Assembly: GCA_038108155.1 (NCBI GenBank)
Contig: JAYNHP010000032.1
Span: forward strand, 1-22,958
Length of the DNA: 22,958 nucleotides
Origin: MED-G20 sp038108155
Lineage (GTDB): Bacteria > Bacteroidota > Bacteroidia > Flavobacteriales_D > Parvicellaceae
Reading direction: 5' to 3'
A program made the translations under genes and the position numbers. The notes below the pieces were generated by a model. That model made no database searches, had not been told where the DNA came from, and saw only the letters and a list, made by a program, of their open reading frames with translations. Below are positions 15,192 to 22,849 of the stretch, one piece after another; within the stretch, counting starts at the first letter, position 1, and each line of letters begins with the position of its first letter.

Positions 15192-15285
15192 GAAATATTG
15201 TTTAGTTTTTTTTAAAAATATTTATTCAAAATACGAATTTGATGATTTTGGTTTTAACTTATACTAATATCAAAATTAATCAACC

Positions 15286-17568
15286 ATGAAAAAGTCTCTG
15301 TTTTATCTTCTTATAATTATTATAATTTCAAGCTGTTCTTCAAACGAAATCACTAATAATAAAATAGCAAGTAACGAAAGTAAAGGAAAATGTCCTTTAC
15401 ATTTTGGAAATAATCAAACAAGTGGATTAACTACTACTAACCAAGGAAATACCAACCGTGATTGGTGGCCTAACCAATTAGATCTTTCAATTTTAAGACA
15501 AAACTCTTCTCTTTCCAACCCTATGGGAAAAGATTTTAACTACTTAAAGGAATTTGAAAGTCTAGATTATTTTGCTCTAAAAAAAGATATTGAAAAGGTG
15601 ATGACAGATTCTAAAGAATGGTGGCCTGCAGATTATGGAAATTACGGAGGTCTTTTCATAAGAATGGCTTGGCATAGTGCAGGAACTTATAGAACCGCTG
15701 ACGGTAGAGGAGGCACTAGAGCTGGACAACAGAGATTTGCCCCTCAAAATAGCTGGCCAGATAATGCAAATTTAGATAAGGCTAGAAGATTATTATGGCC
15801 AATCAAACAGAAATATGGTCAAAAAATTTCATGGGCAGATTTAATGATTTTAGCTGGAAATGTAGCTCTAGAATCTATGGGATTTAAAACAGTAGGATTT
15901 GCTGGAGGAAGAACAGATGTTTGGGAGCCACAAAGTAATGTTTACTGGGGGGCTGAGAAAAAGTTTTTGGATGACGAAAGATATAACGAAGACAGAGAAT
16001 TGGAACAACCACTTGCCGCAGTACAAATGGGTCTAATTTATGTAAATCCTGAAGGGCCAAACGGAGAACCAGACCCCATCAAAGCTGCTATAGATATTAG
16101 AGAAACCTTTGGAAGAATGGGGATGAACGATGAAGAAACTGTTGCACTAATTGCTGGAGGACACACTTTAGGAAAAACCCACGGAGCAGCAAGTGGTGAC
16201 AATTTAGGTGCTTCACCGGAGGGAGCAGCTATTGAACAGCAAGGAATGGGTTGGAAAAGTAATTATAATACAGGTAAAGGCAAAGATGCAATAACTTCTG
16301 GACTGGAGGTTATTTGGACAGAAGAACCTACCAATTGGAACCATGGATATTTTGAAAGCTTATTTGAAAATGAATGGGAATTGACAAAAAGCCCGGGTGG
16401 AGCAAATCAATGGGTGGCTAAAAATCCTCATAAAATGTTTCCAGATGCTTTTGACGATGAAGTAATTCATAAGCCTACCATGCTTACAACTGATTTATCA
16501 TTAATAGAGGATTCTGCGTACAGAGTTGTTTCTCAAAAGTTTTACGATGATCCAGCAGCATTTGAATTAGCATTTGCAAAAGCGTGGTTCAAGCTCACTC
16601 ATAGAGATATGGGTCCAAAATCTAGCTATATTGGGCCAGAAATTCCTGAAGAAGAATACTCTTGGCAAGACCCTATTCCATCTGTGAATCACGAATTAGT
16701 TAATACAAAAAATATTGATTTAATTAAAAAAGAAATTAAAAACTCGGAATTAACAAATGAAGATATGATTACCACAGCTTGGGCTTCGGCATCTACTTTT
16801 AGAATTTCTGATAGAAGAGGTGGTGCTAATGGAGCTAGAATAAGACTAAACCCACAGATAAATTGGGAATCTAATAATCCAGAAGAGCTCAAAAGAGTAA
16901 TTAAAATTTATGAGTCGATTCAAGAGAAATTCAACAAAAAATCTCAGAATCAAAAAATATCTTTAGCTGATTTAATTGTTTTGGGTGGATGTGTTGGAAT
17001 TGAAGATGCAGCATCTTTAGGTGGAAGAACTATTAATATGCCCTTTTCACCAGGGAGAATGGATGCATTAGAAGAAAATACAGATATTAAAGGAATGTCT
17101 GTTTTAGAACCAATTGCAGATGGATTTAGAAATTATAAAAAAGCAGATTACACATTAAGTTCAGAGGAATTACTAATTGACAAAGCACAACAACTAACCT
17201 TGACAGCACCTGAAATGACTGCTTTAATAGGCGGAATGAGAGTACTAAATTCAAATTATAATCAATCCAGTATTGGTATATTAACCGAAACTCCAGGGGT
17301 GCTAAATAATGATTATTTCAGAAACCTTTGCAGTATGGATTATGAATGGAAACCAAAATCAGAAGAATCCACTATTTTTCATGGTTATAAAAGAGGGACA
17401 GAAGAATTAAAATGGACTGCAAGTAGAGTAGATTTAATTTTTGGATCTAATTCAGAACTAAGAGCAATTTGTGAAGTTTATGCAAGTGATGACGGTGGAG
17501 AAAGATTTATTAGGGATTTTATTAATGCTTGGACAAAAGTGATGAACTTAGATAGATTTTCCATCTAA
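15286..17568 (+). CDS. katG: Catalase-peroxidase KatG with a lipoprotein signal
   Basis: The 760-residue heme enzyme removes H2O2 by catalase and peroxidase reactions. The N-terminal active half has distal R126, W129 and H130 (RMAWHSAG) and the Met-Tyr-Trp adduct partners W129, Y252 (IYVNPEGPNG) and M278 (RETFGRMGM). The proximal heme ligand is H293 (AGGHTLGKTHG). The C-terminal half is the usual degenerate copy (TTAWASASTFRISDRRGGANG onward). Unusually, it begins with a lipoprotein signal: a hydrophobic run (residues 5-14) and lipobox ISSC with Cys17, followed by a short Ser/Asn-rich tether before KCPLHFG, where cytoplasmic KatG proteins normally begin. It should therefore sit in the periplasm, anchored to a membrane. 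All catalytic residues are intact. Confidence 0.97.
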   Translation: MKKSLFYLLIIIIISSCSSNEITNNKIASNESKGKCPLHFGNNQTSGLTTTNQGNTNRDWWPNQLDLSILRQNSSLSNPMGKDFNYLKEFESLDYFALKKDIEKVMTDSKEWWPADYGNYGGLFIRMAWHSAGTYRTADGRGGTRAGQQRFAPQNSWPDNANLDKARRLLWPIKQKYGQKISWADLMILAGNVALESMGFKTVGFAGGRTDVWEPQSNVYWGAEKKFLDDERYNEDRELEQPLAAVQMGLIYVNPEGPNGEPDPIKAAIDIRETFGRMGMNDEETVALIAGGHTLGKTHGAASGDNLGASPEGAAIEQQGMGWKSNYNTGKGKDAITSGLEVIWTEEPTNWNHGYFESLFENEWELTKSPGGANQWVAKNPHKMFPDAFDDEVIHKPTMLTTDLSLIEDSAYRVVSQKFYDDPAAFELAFAKAWFKLTHRDMGPKSSYIGPEIPEEEYSWQDPIPSVNHELVNTKNIDLIKKEIKNSELTNEDMITTAWASASTFRISDRRGGANGARIRLNPQINWESNNPEELKRVIKIYESIQEKFNKKSQNQKISLADLIVLGGCVGIEDAASLGGRTINMPFSPGRMDALEENTDIKGMSVLEPIADGFRNYKKADYTLSSEELLIDKAQQLTLTAPEMTALIGGMRVLNSNYNQSSIGILTETPGVLNNDYFRNLCSMDYEWKPKSEESTIFHGYKRGTEELKWTASRVDLIFGSNSELRAICEVYASDDGGERFIRDFINAWTKVMNLDRFSI

Positions 17569-17610
17569 ACTATTAACTAATAAATCATTGTTCAATACTT
17601 ATTAGTCATA

Positions 17611-17640
17611 AGTTAATTTAATTGGGGAGTTAATTTAATT
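17611..17640 (+). repeat. 13-bp direct repeat in the DUF5916 gene leader
   Basis: AGTTAATTTAATT occurs at 17611-17623 and again at 17628-17640, separated by GGGG. It ends 7 nt before the ATG at 17648. It could be an operator or part of a -7 region (TAATTTAA), or a slippage product in AT-rich DNA. Confidence 0.5.
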
Positions 17641-17647
17641 TTACCCA

Positions 17648-20099
17648 ATGCGCATCGCTTTACTTCTACTATTTCCCTTATTATTTTTTAAAGGATATAG
17701 TCAAAAAGAAATTATTTCTTCAAAAAGAATTGGTCAAATATCTTTAGATGGCGAGCTTGAAGAAACCGATTGGGTAAATGCTAACTGGACTTCTGGGTTT
17801 ACTCAAATGAAACCATTTCCAGGTGAAAAAGCCTCTAAAAAAACTGAGGTTGCTATGTTATTTGATCAAGAAGCTATTTACTTTGGGGTAAAATGCTACG
17901 ATCATCCAGATTCTATTTCTAGAGTACTATCATTAAGAGACGACTTCAATCCTAACTTAGACTTTTTTGGAATATTTTTAGATACCTATAACGACAAACA
18001 AAATGGATTTTTCTTTGGATTAAGTAGTAGAGGTGTCCAAGTAGATGCAAAAATTTTCAGCGAAGACTTTAATGACTTATTGAATCTAGTTTGGAGAAGT
18101 AAAACACAAATAAACGATCAAGGGTGGTTTGCAGAAATTAAAATTCCCTACTCTGCACTAAGATTTCCAAAGTCAGATATTCAGAATTGGAATATAAATT
18201 TCGCAAGGCAAATAAGTAGATTTAGAGAAGACAACAATTGGAGTCCAGTAAATCCAGACTTAGAAAATTACCTACTAGAAAGCGGGGTAGTTAAAGGAAT
18301 TAAAGATATTACTCCTCCTGTAAGACTGGCTCTAATTCCATTTTTATCGAGTTACAATAGCTTCTCTAAAGACACAGAACCTCTTTCTACTTTTACTGGT
18401 GGCATGGATGTTAAATATGGAATAAATGAAGCTTTTACTTTAGATGTCACATTACTGCCAGATTTTGGGCAAGTAATTTTTGACCAACAAGTGCTCAACA
18501 TAAGTCCTTTTGAAATAAGGTTTAATGAAAATAGACAATTTTTTACCGAAGGAACTGAGCTTTTTAATAAATCAAACTTGTTTTACAGTAGAAGAATTGG
18601 AGTTCAGACACCTTCCAAAGTCTATAAAAGTCAATTAAACGACAATGAAGAATTAAATGAGATTCCAACTTCTGTTCCATTAATTAATGCTAGTAAAATT
18701 TCTGGAAGATTAAAAAACGGATTAGGTATTGGTATTTTTAATGGTGTTACTGCAGAACAAAAAGGTAAAGCAATCAACAGAGAAAATGGTGATGAAAGAG
18801 AAATTTCCATCAGTCCATTAAGCAACTACAACGTCATCGTCTTAGATCAGAACTTAAAAAATAACAGTTCCATTACCTTTACCAATACCAATGTTTGGAG
18901 AGCTGGAAATTTTTACGATGCCAATGTCAGTGGTTTGGATACAAAGCTCAATAGTAAAAGCAACGATTACTTTGTACAGTCTCAAGCAAAAATATCTAAC
19001 ATATTAGATTCTAATAGTAATTTACTAGGACACACTTGGGGAATTGAAGCAGGTAAACAACGAGGGAACTTCACATACGGATTGGAATATTATGAAGAGT
19101 CGGATACCTATGACCCTAACGATTTGGGATTTTTAAGAGCTAACAACAGTCGTGTTAGCGAAGTATATATTGGATACAGAAATTTCAATCCTAAAATTGA
19201 AAAAATAAATAGATTTTTCACCAGTGCCTCCATTTCCAATGAATGGTTATATGCTCCCAATTTGTTTGGAGGAAGTTTTTGGAATGCTAGAGCTACAACA
19301 ATAACAAATTCTTTTAATGCACTAGGAATAAGGTTAAGCGGAACATTAAATGAGTCTAACGATTATTTTGAACCAAGGGGGGATGTTATTGGAGAAGAAA
19401 AGTTTATTCGACCAGTGTGGACTAGCACTAGAGCTTGGTTTTCTTCAAATTATCAAAAAAGAATTGCTTTGGACATTGGCTTGGGATATGTATTTGTTGA
19501 GCGTAACAATTGGTGGGAATGGAACTACGACTTTGAAAATAGATTTAGGATAACTAATCAATTTTTTTTAATTCATAATTGGGAGCAAAGATTCCAAAAT
19601 AACAGTGAAGGATATGCTGTAAGTTTTGGAACACCTGAATTTACACATAATGGAATTATTTTTGGAAATAGAGATAGAATAAACACTACTCAAACTATTG
19701 GAATAGACTATACATTGACCAACAGAATAGGAATCACATTCCGATTAAGAAATTACAATGCTATTATTAAATACAATAGCTTTTCAGAACTACTTCCAAA
19801 TGGAAGATTATCTAGCTTAGAAAACTATTCTGGCAATGATATTAATGGTAACTCCGTNNNNNNNNNNCTCCGTATATGATATCAATTACAATGCTTTTAC
19901 TATCGATATGCTTTTTAGATGGGTGTTTTTTCCTGGAAGTGAAATTAATGTGGTATGGAAAAATTCCATTTTTTCAGATGACGAAAGTATTGATCAAACT
20001 TACTGGAATAACTTATTTGGTAGCTTACAAGACGGTCCAATGAATACATTTTCTGTTAAATTAATCTATTGGCTAGATGCTCAATATCTCAAAAAATAA
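17648..20099 (+). CDS. DUF5916 / CBM9-like outer-membrane protein, interrupted by a 10-N gap
   Basis: The protein has a signal peptide (IALLLLFPLLFFKGYSQ, cleaved after residue 19). A CBM9-like beta-sandwich domain follows (about 28-210; ISLDGELEETDW, then VAMLFDQEAIYFGVKCYD). The rest is a DUF5916 region of barrel-like strands (about 225 to the end; FTLDVTLLPDFGQV, FNENRQFFTEGTELF). The N run at 19858-19867 shifts the frame. The same 6 bases, CTCCGT, flank it on both sides. Merging them removes 16 bases and restores one frame of about 811 residues reading NGNSVYDINYNAF across the junction. The gene is therefore probably intact. The family is widespread in Bacteroidota and thought to be an outer-membrane, carbohydrate-linked protein of unknown function. 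C-terminus YWLDAQYLKK. Confidence 0.88.
19858..19867. other. Assembly gap, 10 N, with a probable unmerged overlap
   Basis: CTCCGT at 19852-19857 and again at 19868-19873 flank the N run, as expected when two contig ends overlapping by 6 bp are joined with a fixed 10-N spacer. Collapsing them restores the coding frame of the DUF5916 gene. Confidence 0.85.
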
Positions 20100-20154
20100 A
20101 AAGACATTCAGTTTCCAGAAATCTCAACGCCTTATTTTATTTTATAAACTTTAT

Positions 20155-20162
20155 TAATTTTG
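20155..20162 (+). promoter_or_regulatory. Possible -7 box (TAATTTTG) for the esterase gene
   Basis: TAATTTTG fits TAnnTTTG and lies 18 nt before the ATG at 20180, giving a leader of about 10 nt. A TTG -33 element is not evident in the AT-rich sequence upstream. Confidence 0.35.
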
Positions 20163-20179
20163 AATAAAAACTAATTCTC

Positions 20180-21334
20180 ATGATAAAGAGAACTACCTTC
20201 ATAATCTGTATTATATTTCTAGCGTTTAATTTATTTGGACAACAACAATTAAATAGATCTCTATTTTTCGATGGGCAAAATAGAAGTTTTATTGTTTATA
20301 TTCCTCCTTTTTATGATGGAAGTACTCAAGTACCTATAGTTTTTAATTTTCATGGTGGTGGTGGTACATCTTCAAGTTTTATTTTCACCAACGATATGCG
20401 TCCAATTGCAGATACTGCAAATTTTATAGCAGTTTATCCTCAAGCTGCAGTAGATCCAAGCGATGGAAGCAATTCTTGGTTGCATAAAACTCCAACGACT
20501 CATAACGATGTTAATTTTATTGAAGCAATTATTGATACCCTTAGCAATGATTATAATATTGACAATGATAGAGTTTATGCTTGTGGTTACTCTGAGGGTG
20601 GTATTTTTTCTTATGAACTGGGTTGCAGATTAAATAATAGAATTGCATCTTTCTGCTCGGTCTCTGGAAGTATGCTGGTAGATGCATTTCGAGTTAGTTA
20701 TTATAACTTGGGCAACTGCAATCCTATTCATCCTACTGCAGTTTTATTAATACCTGGTACTTCGGATTTTAGCCCCCATTCCTCCTACTCCGGACTTCAA
20801 CCCTACTATATGTCTGTAAATGAAATAACAACTTACTGGGCCAACCATAACAACACAAATTTAAATCCAACGATAACTTCAGTCCCTAATACCAATAATT
20901 CCGATGGAAGTACAGTTGAGAAGAGAATTTGGGAGAATGGTGATAATTGCGTAGCTGTCCAAGAACTTAAAGTAATTAATGGCGGACACGATTGGCCAGG
21001 AAGCTCTGGTAATATGGATATTAACGCATCTGAGGAAATTTGGAAATTTGTTTCCAAATACGATATTAATGGTTTAATAAATTGTGGTTCTACAGACATA
21101 ACAAATTCTAATGATGTGGAATATAAAATATTTCCAAATCCGTCCTCCAATGTTATTCATGTAAAAAACTTTGATAATAACAGCTCCAATTTTCAAATAT
21201 TTTCTTCAATAGGAAAATTAGTGATGAATGGTGCTATAAATAGTACAAGTCTTTCAATAGATATTTCAAATTTGAAGCCTCAACTCTATATTTTAAAAAT
21301 TGATGGCATTTCTTATAAAATAATTAAGGAATAA
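20180..21334 (+). CDS. T9SS-exported alpha/beta-hydrolase esterase (PHB depolymerase / feruloyl esterase type)
   Basis: The 384-residue protein has a signal peptide (TTFIICIIFLAFNLFGQ, about 5-21). The alpha/beta-hydrolase domain (about 22-300) carries oxyanion segment FHGGGG (58-62), nucleophile S138 in CGYSEGG, probable acid D196 (PGTSDFSPH) and catalytic H270 (NGGHDWPG). This order and the HDWPG motif are typical of the LpqC/PHB-depolymerase-like esterases that cleave polyester or feruloyl-polysaccharide ester bonds. Residues about 316-384 are a T9SS type A sorting domain (KIFPNPSSN), so the enzyme is secreted or surface-anchored. The exact substrate cannot be decided. A bidirectional terminator follows immediately. 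A DUF5916 gene just upstream may be part of the same surface carbohydrate or polymer function. Confidence 0.9.
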   Translation: MIKRTTFIICIIFLAFNLFGQQQLNRSLFFDGQNRSFIVYIPPFYDGSTQVPIVFNFHGGGGTSSSFIFTNDMRPIADTANFIAVYPQAAVDPSDGSNSWLHKTPTTHNDVNFIEAIIDTLSNDYNIDNDRVYACGYSEGGIFSYELGCRLNNRIASFCSVSGSMLVDAFRVSYYNLGNCNPIHPTAVLLIPGTSDFSPHSSYSGLQPYYMSVNEITTYWANHNNTNLNPTITSVPNTNNSDGSTVEKRIWENGDNCVAVQELKVINGGHDWPGSSGNMDINASEEIWKFVSKYDINGLINCGSTDITNSNDVEYKIFPNPSSNVIHVKNFDNNSSNFQIFSSIGKLVMNGAINSTSLSIDISNLKPQLYILKIDGISYKIIKE

Positions 21335-21335
21335 A

Positions 21336-21361
21336 AAAAGCAGGTCCATCGACCTGCTTTT
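21336..21361. terminator. Strong bidirectional hairpin terminator
   Basis: AAAAGCAGGTC (21336-21346) and GACCTGCTTTT (21351-21361) form a perfect 11-bp stem with a 4-nt loop. On the minus strand the hairpin is followed by a run of seven T, and on the plus strand by four T. It ends both the esterase gene and the convergent mini-gene; the longer T tract favours the minus strand. Confidence 0.9.
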
Positions 21362-21378
21362 GAGTTGGAAAGGAGTGA

Positions 21379-21444
21379 TTAGAAAAGATGCACAAAAGGC
21401 ACCAATAGTCCAATCAACTCCTTAGAATTTTTTTCGATAGACAT
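21379..21444 (-). CDS. Putative 21-residue peptide with perfect ribosome-binding site
   Basis: ATG at 21444 (minus strand) opens 21 codons ending TAA at 21379. The peptide has a polar N-terminal part (MSIEKNSKE) and a hydrophobic tail (LLVPFVHLF). The ribosome-binding site AAGGAGGTG lies with its GGAGG 6 nt before the ATG, an ideal distance and far stronger than any other in this window. A sigma-70-like promoter lies upstream and a hairpin terminator 17 nt downstream of the stop, so the transcript would be about 155 nt. I do not recognise the peptide. It could be a small membrane-active peptide, a leader peptide of a regulatory RNA, or an accidental ORF in a small RNA. It is divergent from the antiporter gene. 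Confidence 0.5.
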   Translation of the reverse strand: MSIEKNSKELIGLLVPFVHLF

Positions 21445-21450
21445 TTGACA

Positions 21451-21459
21451 CCTCCTTTC
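21451..21459 (-). promoter_or_regulatory. Unusually strong Shine-Dalgarno site for the 21-residue ORF
   Basis: Minus strand GAAAGGAGG matches the 16S rRNA anti-Shine-Dalgarno. The other start codons checked here lack such a site. The 8 bases GAAAGGAG are also fully complementary to CTCCTTTC downstream of the ORF (21368-21375), so the site can be masked by the transcript's own 3' end. Confidence 0.7.
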
Positions 21460-21491
21460 TATATTAAATTAAACATGGCTGTTGTCACAGC

Positions 21492-21520
21492 ATTATATAT
21501 TTCGTTATGAATATAATCAA
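21492..21520 (-). promoter_or_regulatory. Sigma-70-like promoter for the minus-strand mini-gene
   Basis: On the minus strand, TTGATT (21520-21515), a 17-nt spacer and TATAAT (21497-21492) give an almost ideal classical promoter, with a start expected near 21485. Bacteroidota usually use TTG / TAnnTTTG, and AT-rich sequence produces chance TATAAT matches, so support is moderate and rests on its fit with the downstream elements. Confidence 0.4.
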
Positions 21521-21577
21521 GAATTTGATTTGAAACGATACTTGTTCAATAAATATGAAAAAAGAAATTAAATAATG

Positions 21578-21585
21578 TACTTTTG
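21578..21585 (+). promoter_or_regulatory. Possible -7 box (TACTTTTG) for the antiporter gene
   Basis: TACTTTTG fits TAnnTTTG, 20 nt before the ATG at 21606. No TTG is found at the expected -33 distance. Confidence 0.35.
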
Positions 21586-21605
21586 AGCTGTTAAATAAAT
21601 TATTT

Positions 21606-22709
21606 ATGGGAATACTTATTCCAATAATTTTAATTGTACTAACAAGTATTGTCATTTGGAAATCATCCGATGGTTTTGATGTTGCTTCCTCCTACTTAGG
21701 AAGAAATCTTTCTTACGGGGTAAAAGGAGCTACTATTAATGCAATATCTAGCTCTATGCCAGAACTTTTAACAACCGTTTTCTTTTTGATTTTCTTAAAA
21801 GATGCAGAAGGTTTTTCCGGTGGAATGGGGACAGTTGCTGGAAGTGCTGTTTTCAACGCAATGATAATTCCTGCATTTTCTGTTTTGGCAGTATATTATT
21901 ATAGAATTTCTAACACAATAAATATTTCAAAAAAAGTTATATACAGAGACAGTTTTGCTCTTCTAATTTCTCAAATTGCACTTATTTTAATTATTTATTA
22001 TGAATTTCTTACCTGGTTAGGTGGCTTAATATTGATTTTAATATATGGAATTTATGTCTTTTATATGTTTTATAAAATGCCCAGTACCAGTTCGTCTGAT
22101 TATAAGGACCCAAAAAATGAAGAAATATTTCAAAATAGAATAGTTTTATTTTTAAAATTAGACTTTTATAGCTCTATAATTGGCAATAAAAGATTGAATA
22201 ACAATAATTCTATTTTGTTACTTGTTATTTCATTGATTTTTATTGGATTATCGTGTTTACTTTTGGTAAAAGCTTGTGAAATGCTTGGTGAGGCAGAGTA
22301 TTCTTTTTTGGGACTAAATAATTTAAAAGGTCTTGATTTACCAATTTCAATTGTTGCTGTAATTATTGCAGCTGCAGCTACAAGTGTGCCAGATACCATA
22401 TTGTCTATTAAAGATGCAAGAAAAGGAAATTACAACGATGCTATTTCTAACGCATTAGGGAGTAATATTTTTGATATTTGTTTTGCATTAGGACTACCAA
22501 TACTACTTTACTCTATTTTTTATGGACCTATAGTAATGGATCCAGAAACTCTATCTTTTAGCTTAAATGTGTTGATAGTACTTTTTATACTCACAGTATT
22601 TACATTTTTAGTTTTTATCTATGGGGAAACCATTGGGATAGCAAAAGCCATAATTTTATTAATGATGTATGCTGCTTTTATAGGTTATGTTTTGGTTTTT
22701 CACCTTTAA
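21606..22709 (+). CDS. Na+/Ca2+ exchanger (CaCA) family cation antiporter
   Basis: The 367-residue inner-membrane protein has two inverted-topology repeats, as in the CaCA superfamily. Alpha-1 is about 38-95 (GATINAISSSMPELLTT, then AGSAVFNAMIIP). Alpha-2 is about 248-302 (AAAATSVPDTILSIKDAR, then SNALGSNIFDICFALG). The acidic residues expected to bind the cation are present (E53 in SSMPELL and D263 in TSVPDTI). A polar loop (about 158-200) separates the halves. About ten membrane helices are predicted, the normal number. Likely role: Ca2+ or Na+ extrusion driven by an ion gradient; the exact ions cannot be told. The gene is divergent from the minus-strand mini-gene. Confidence 0.92.
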   Translation: MGILIPIILIVLTSIVIWKSSDGFDVASSYLGRNLSYGVKGATINAISSSMPELLTTVFFLIFLKDAEGFSGGMGTVAGSAVFNAMIIPAFSVLAVYYYRISNTINISKKVIYRDSFALLISQIALILIIYYEFLTWLGGLILILIYGIYVFYMFYKMPSTSSSDYKDPKNEEIFQNRIVLFLKLDFYSSIIGNKRLNNNNSILLLVISLIFIGLSCLLLVKACEMLGEAEYSFLGLNNLKGLDLPISIVAVIIAAAATSVPDTILSIKDARKGNYNDAISNALGSNIFDICFALGLPILLYSIFYGPIVMDPETLSFSLNVLIVLFILTVFTFLVFIYGETIGIAKAIILLMMYAAFIGYVLVFHL

Positions 22710-22716
22710 ATACTTT

Positions 22717-22747
22717 ACCCCCCAATTATATAAATTATTAACGTTAA
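22717..22747 (+). promoter_or_regulatory. Putative ECF-type promoter, site D (upstream of the 22850 gene)
   Basis: ACCCCCC at 22717-22723 and CGTTA at 22742-22746, with an ACC-to-CGT distance of 25 nt. It begins 8 nt after the antiporter stop codon. The leader to the ATG at 22850 would be about 95-100 nt. The rest of this intergenic stretch holds no other clear signal. Confidence 0.5.
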
Positions 22748-22849
22748 AATATTACATTGAAAAAATTTGAAGATAAAAATATCAACCCCAGAGATGAACC
22801 TTTTCTTGTAAGTAAATCCTAATATTACAAGGAAATTAAACAAAAAACT

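Noticed and set aside
17576..17606. Hairpin ACTAATAA / TTATTAGT after katG
   Set aside because: The stem is only 8 bp of mostly A-T pairs with a long loop and no T tract, too weak to call a terminator.
21503..21507. CGTTA in the leader region of the antiporter gene
   Set aside because: No C-rich ACC block lies 24-25 nt upstream, so it lacks the second half of the element. It also overlaps the minus-strand promoter spacer.
22757..22822. Possible 21-codon ORF (TTG start) before the last gene
   Set aside because: It has no ribosome-binding site, uses a TTG start and lies in the leader predicted from site D. It could be chance.
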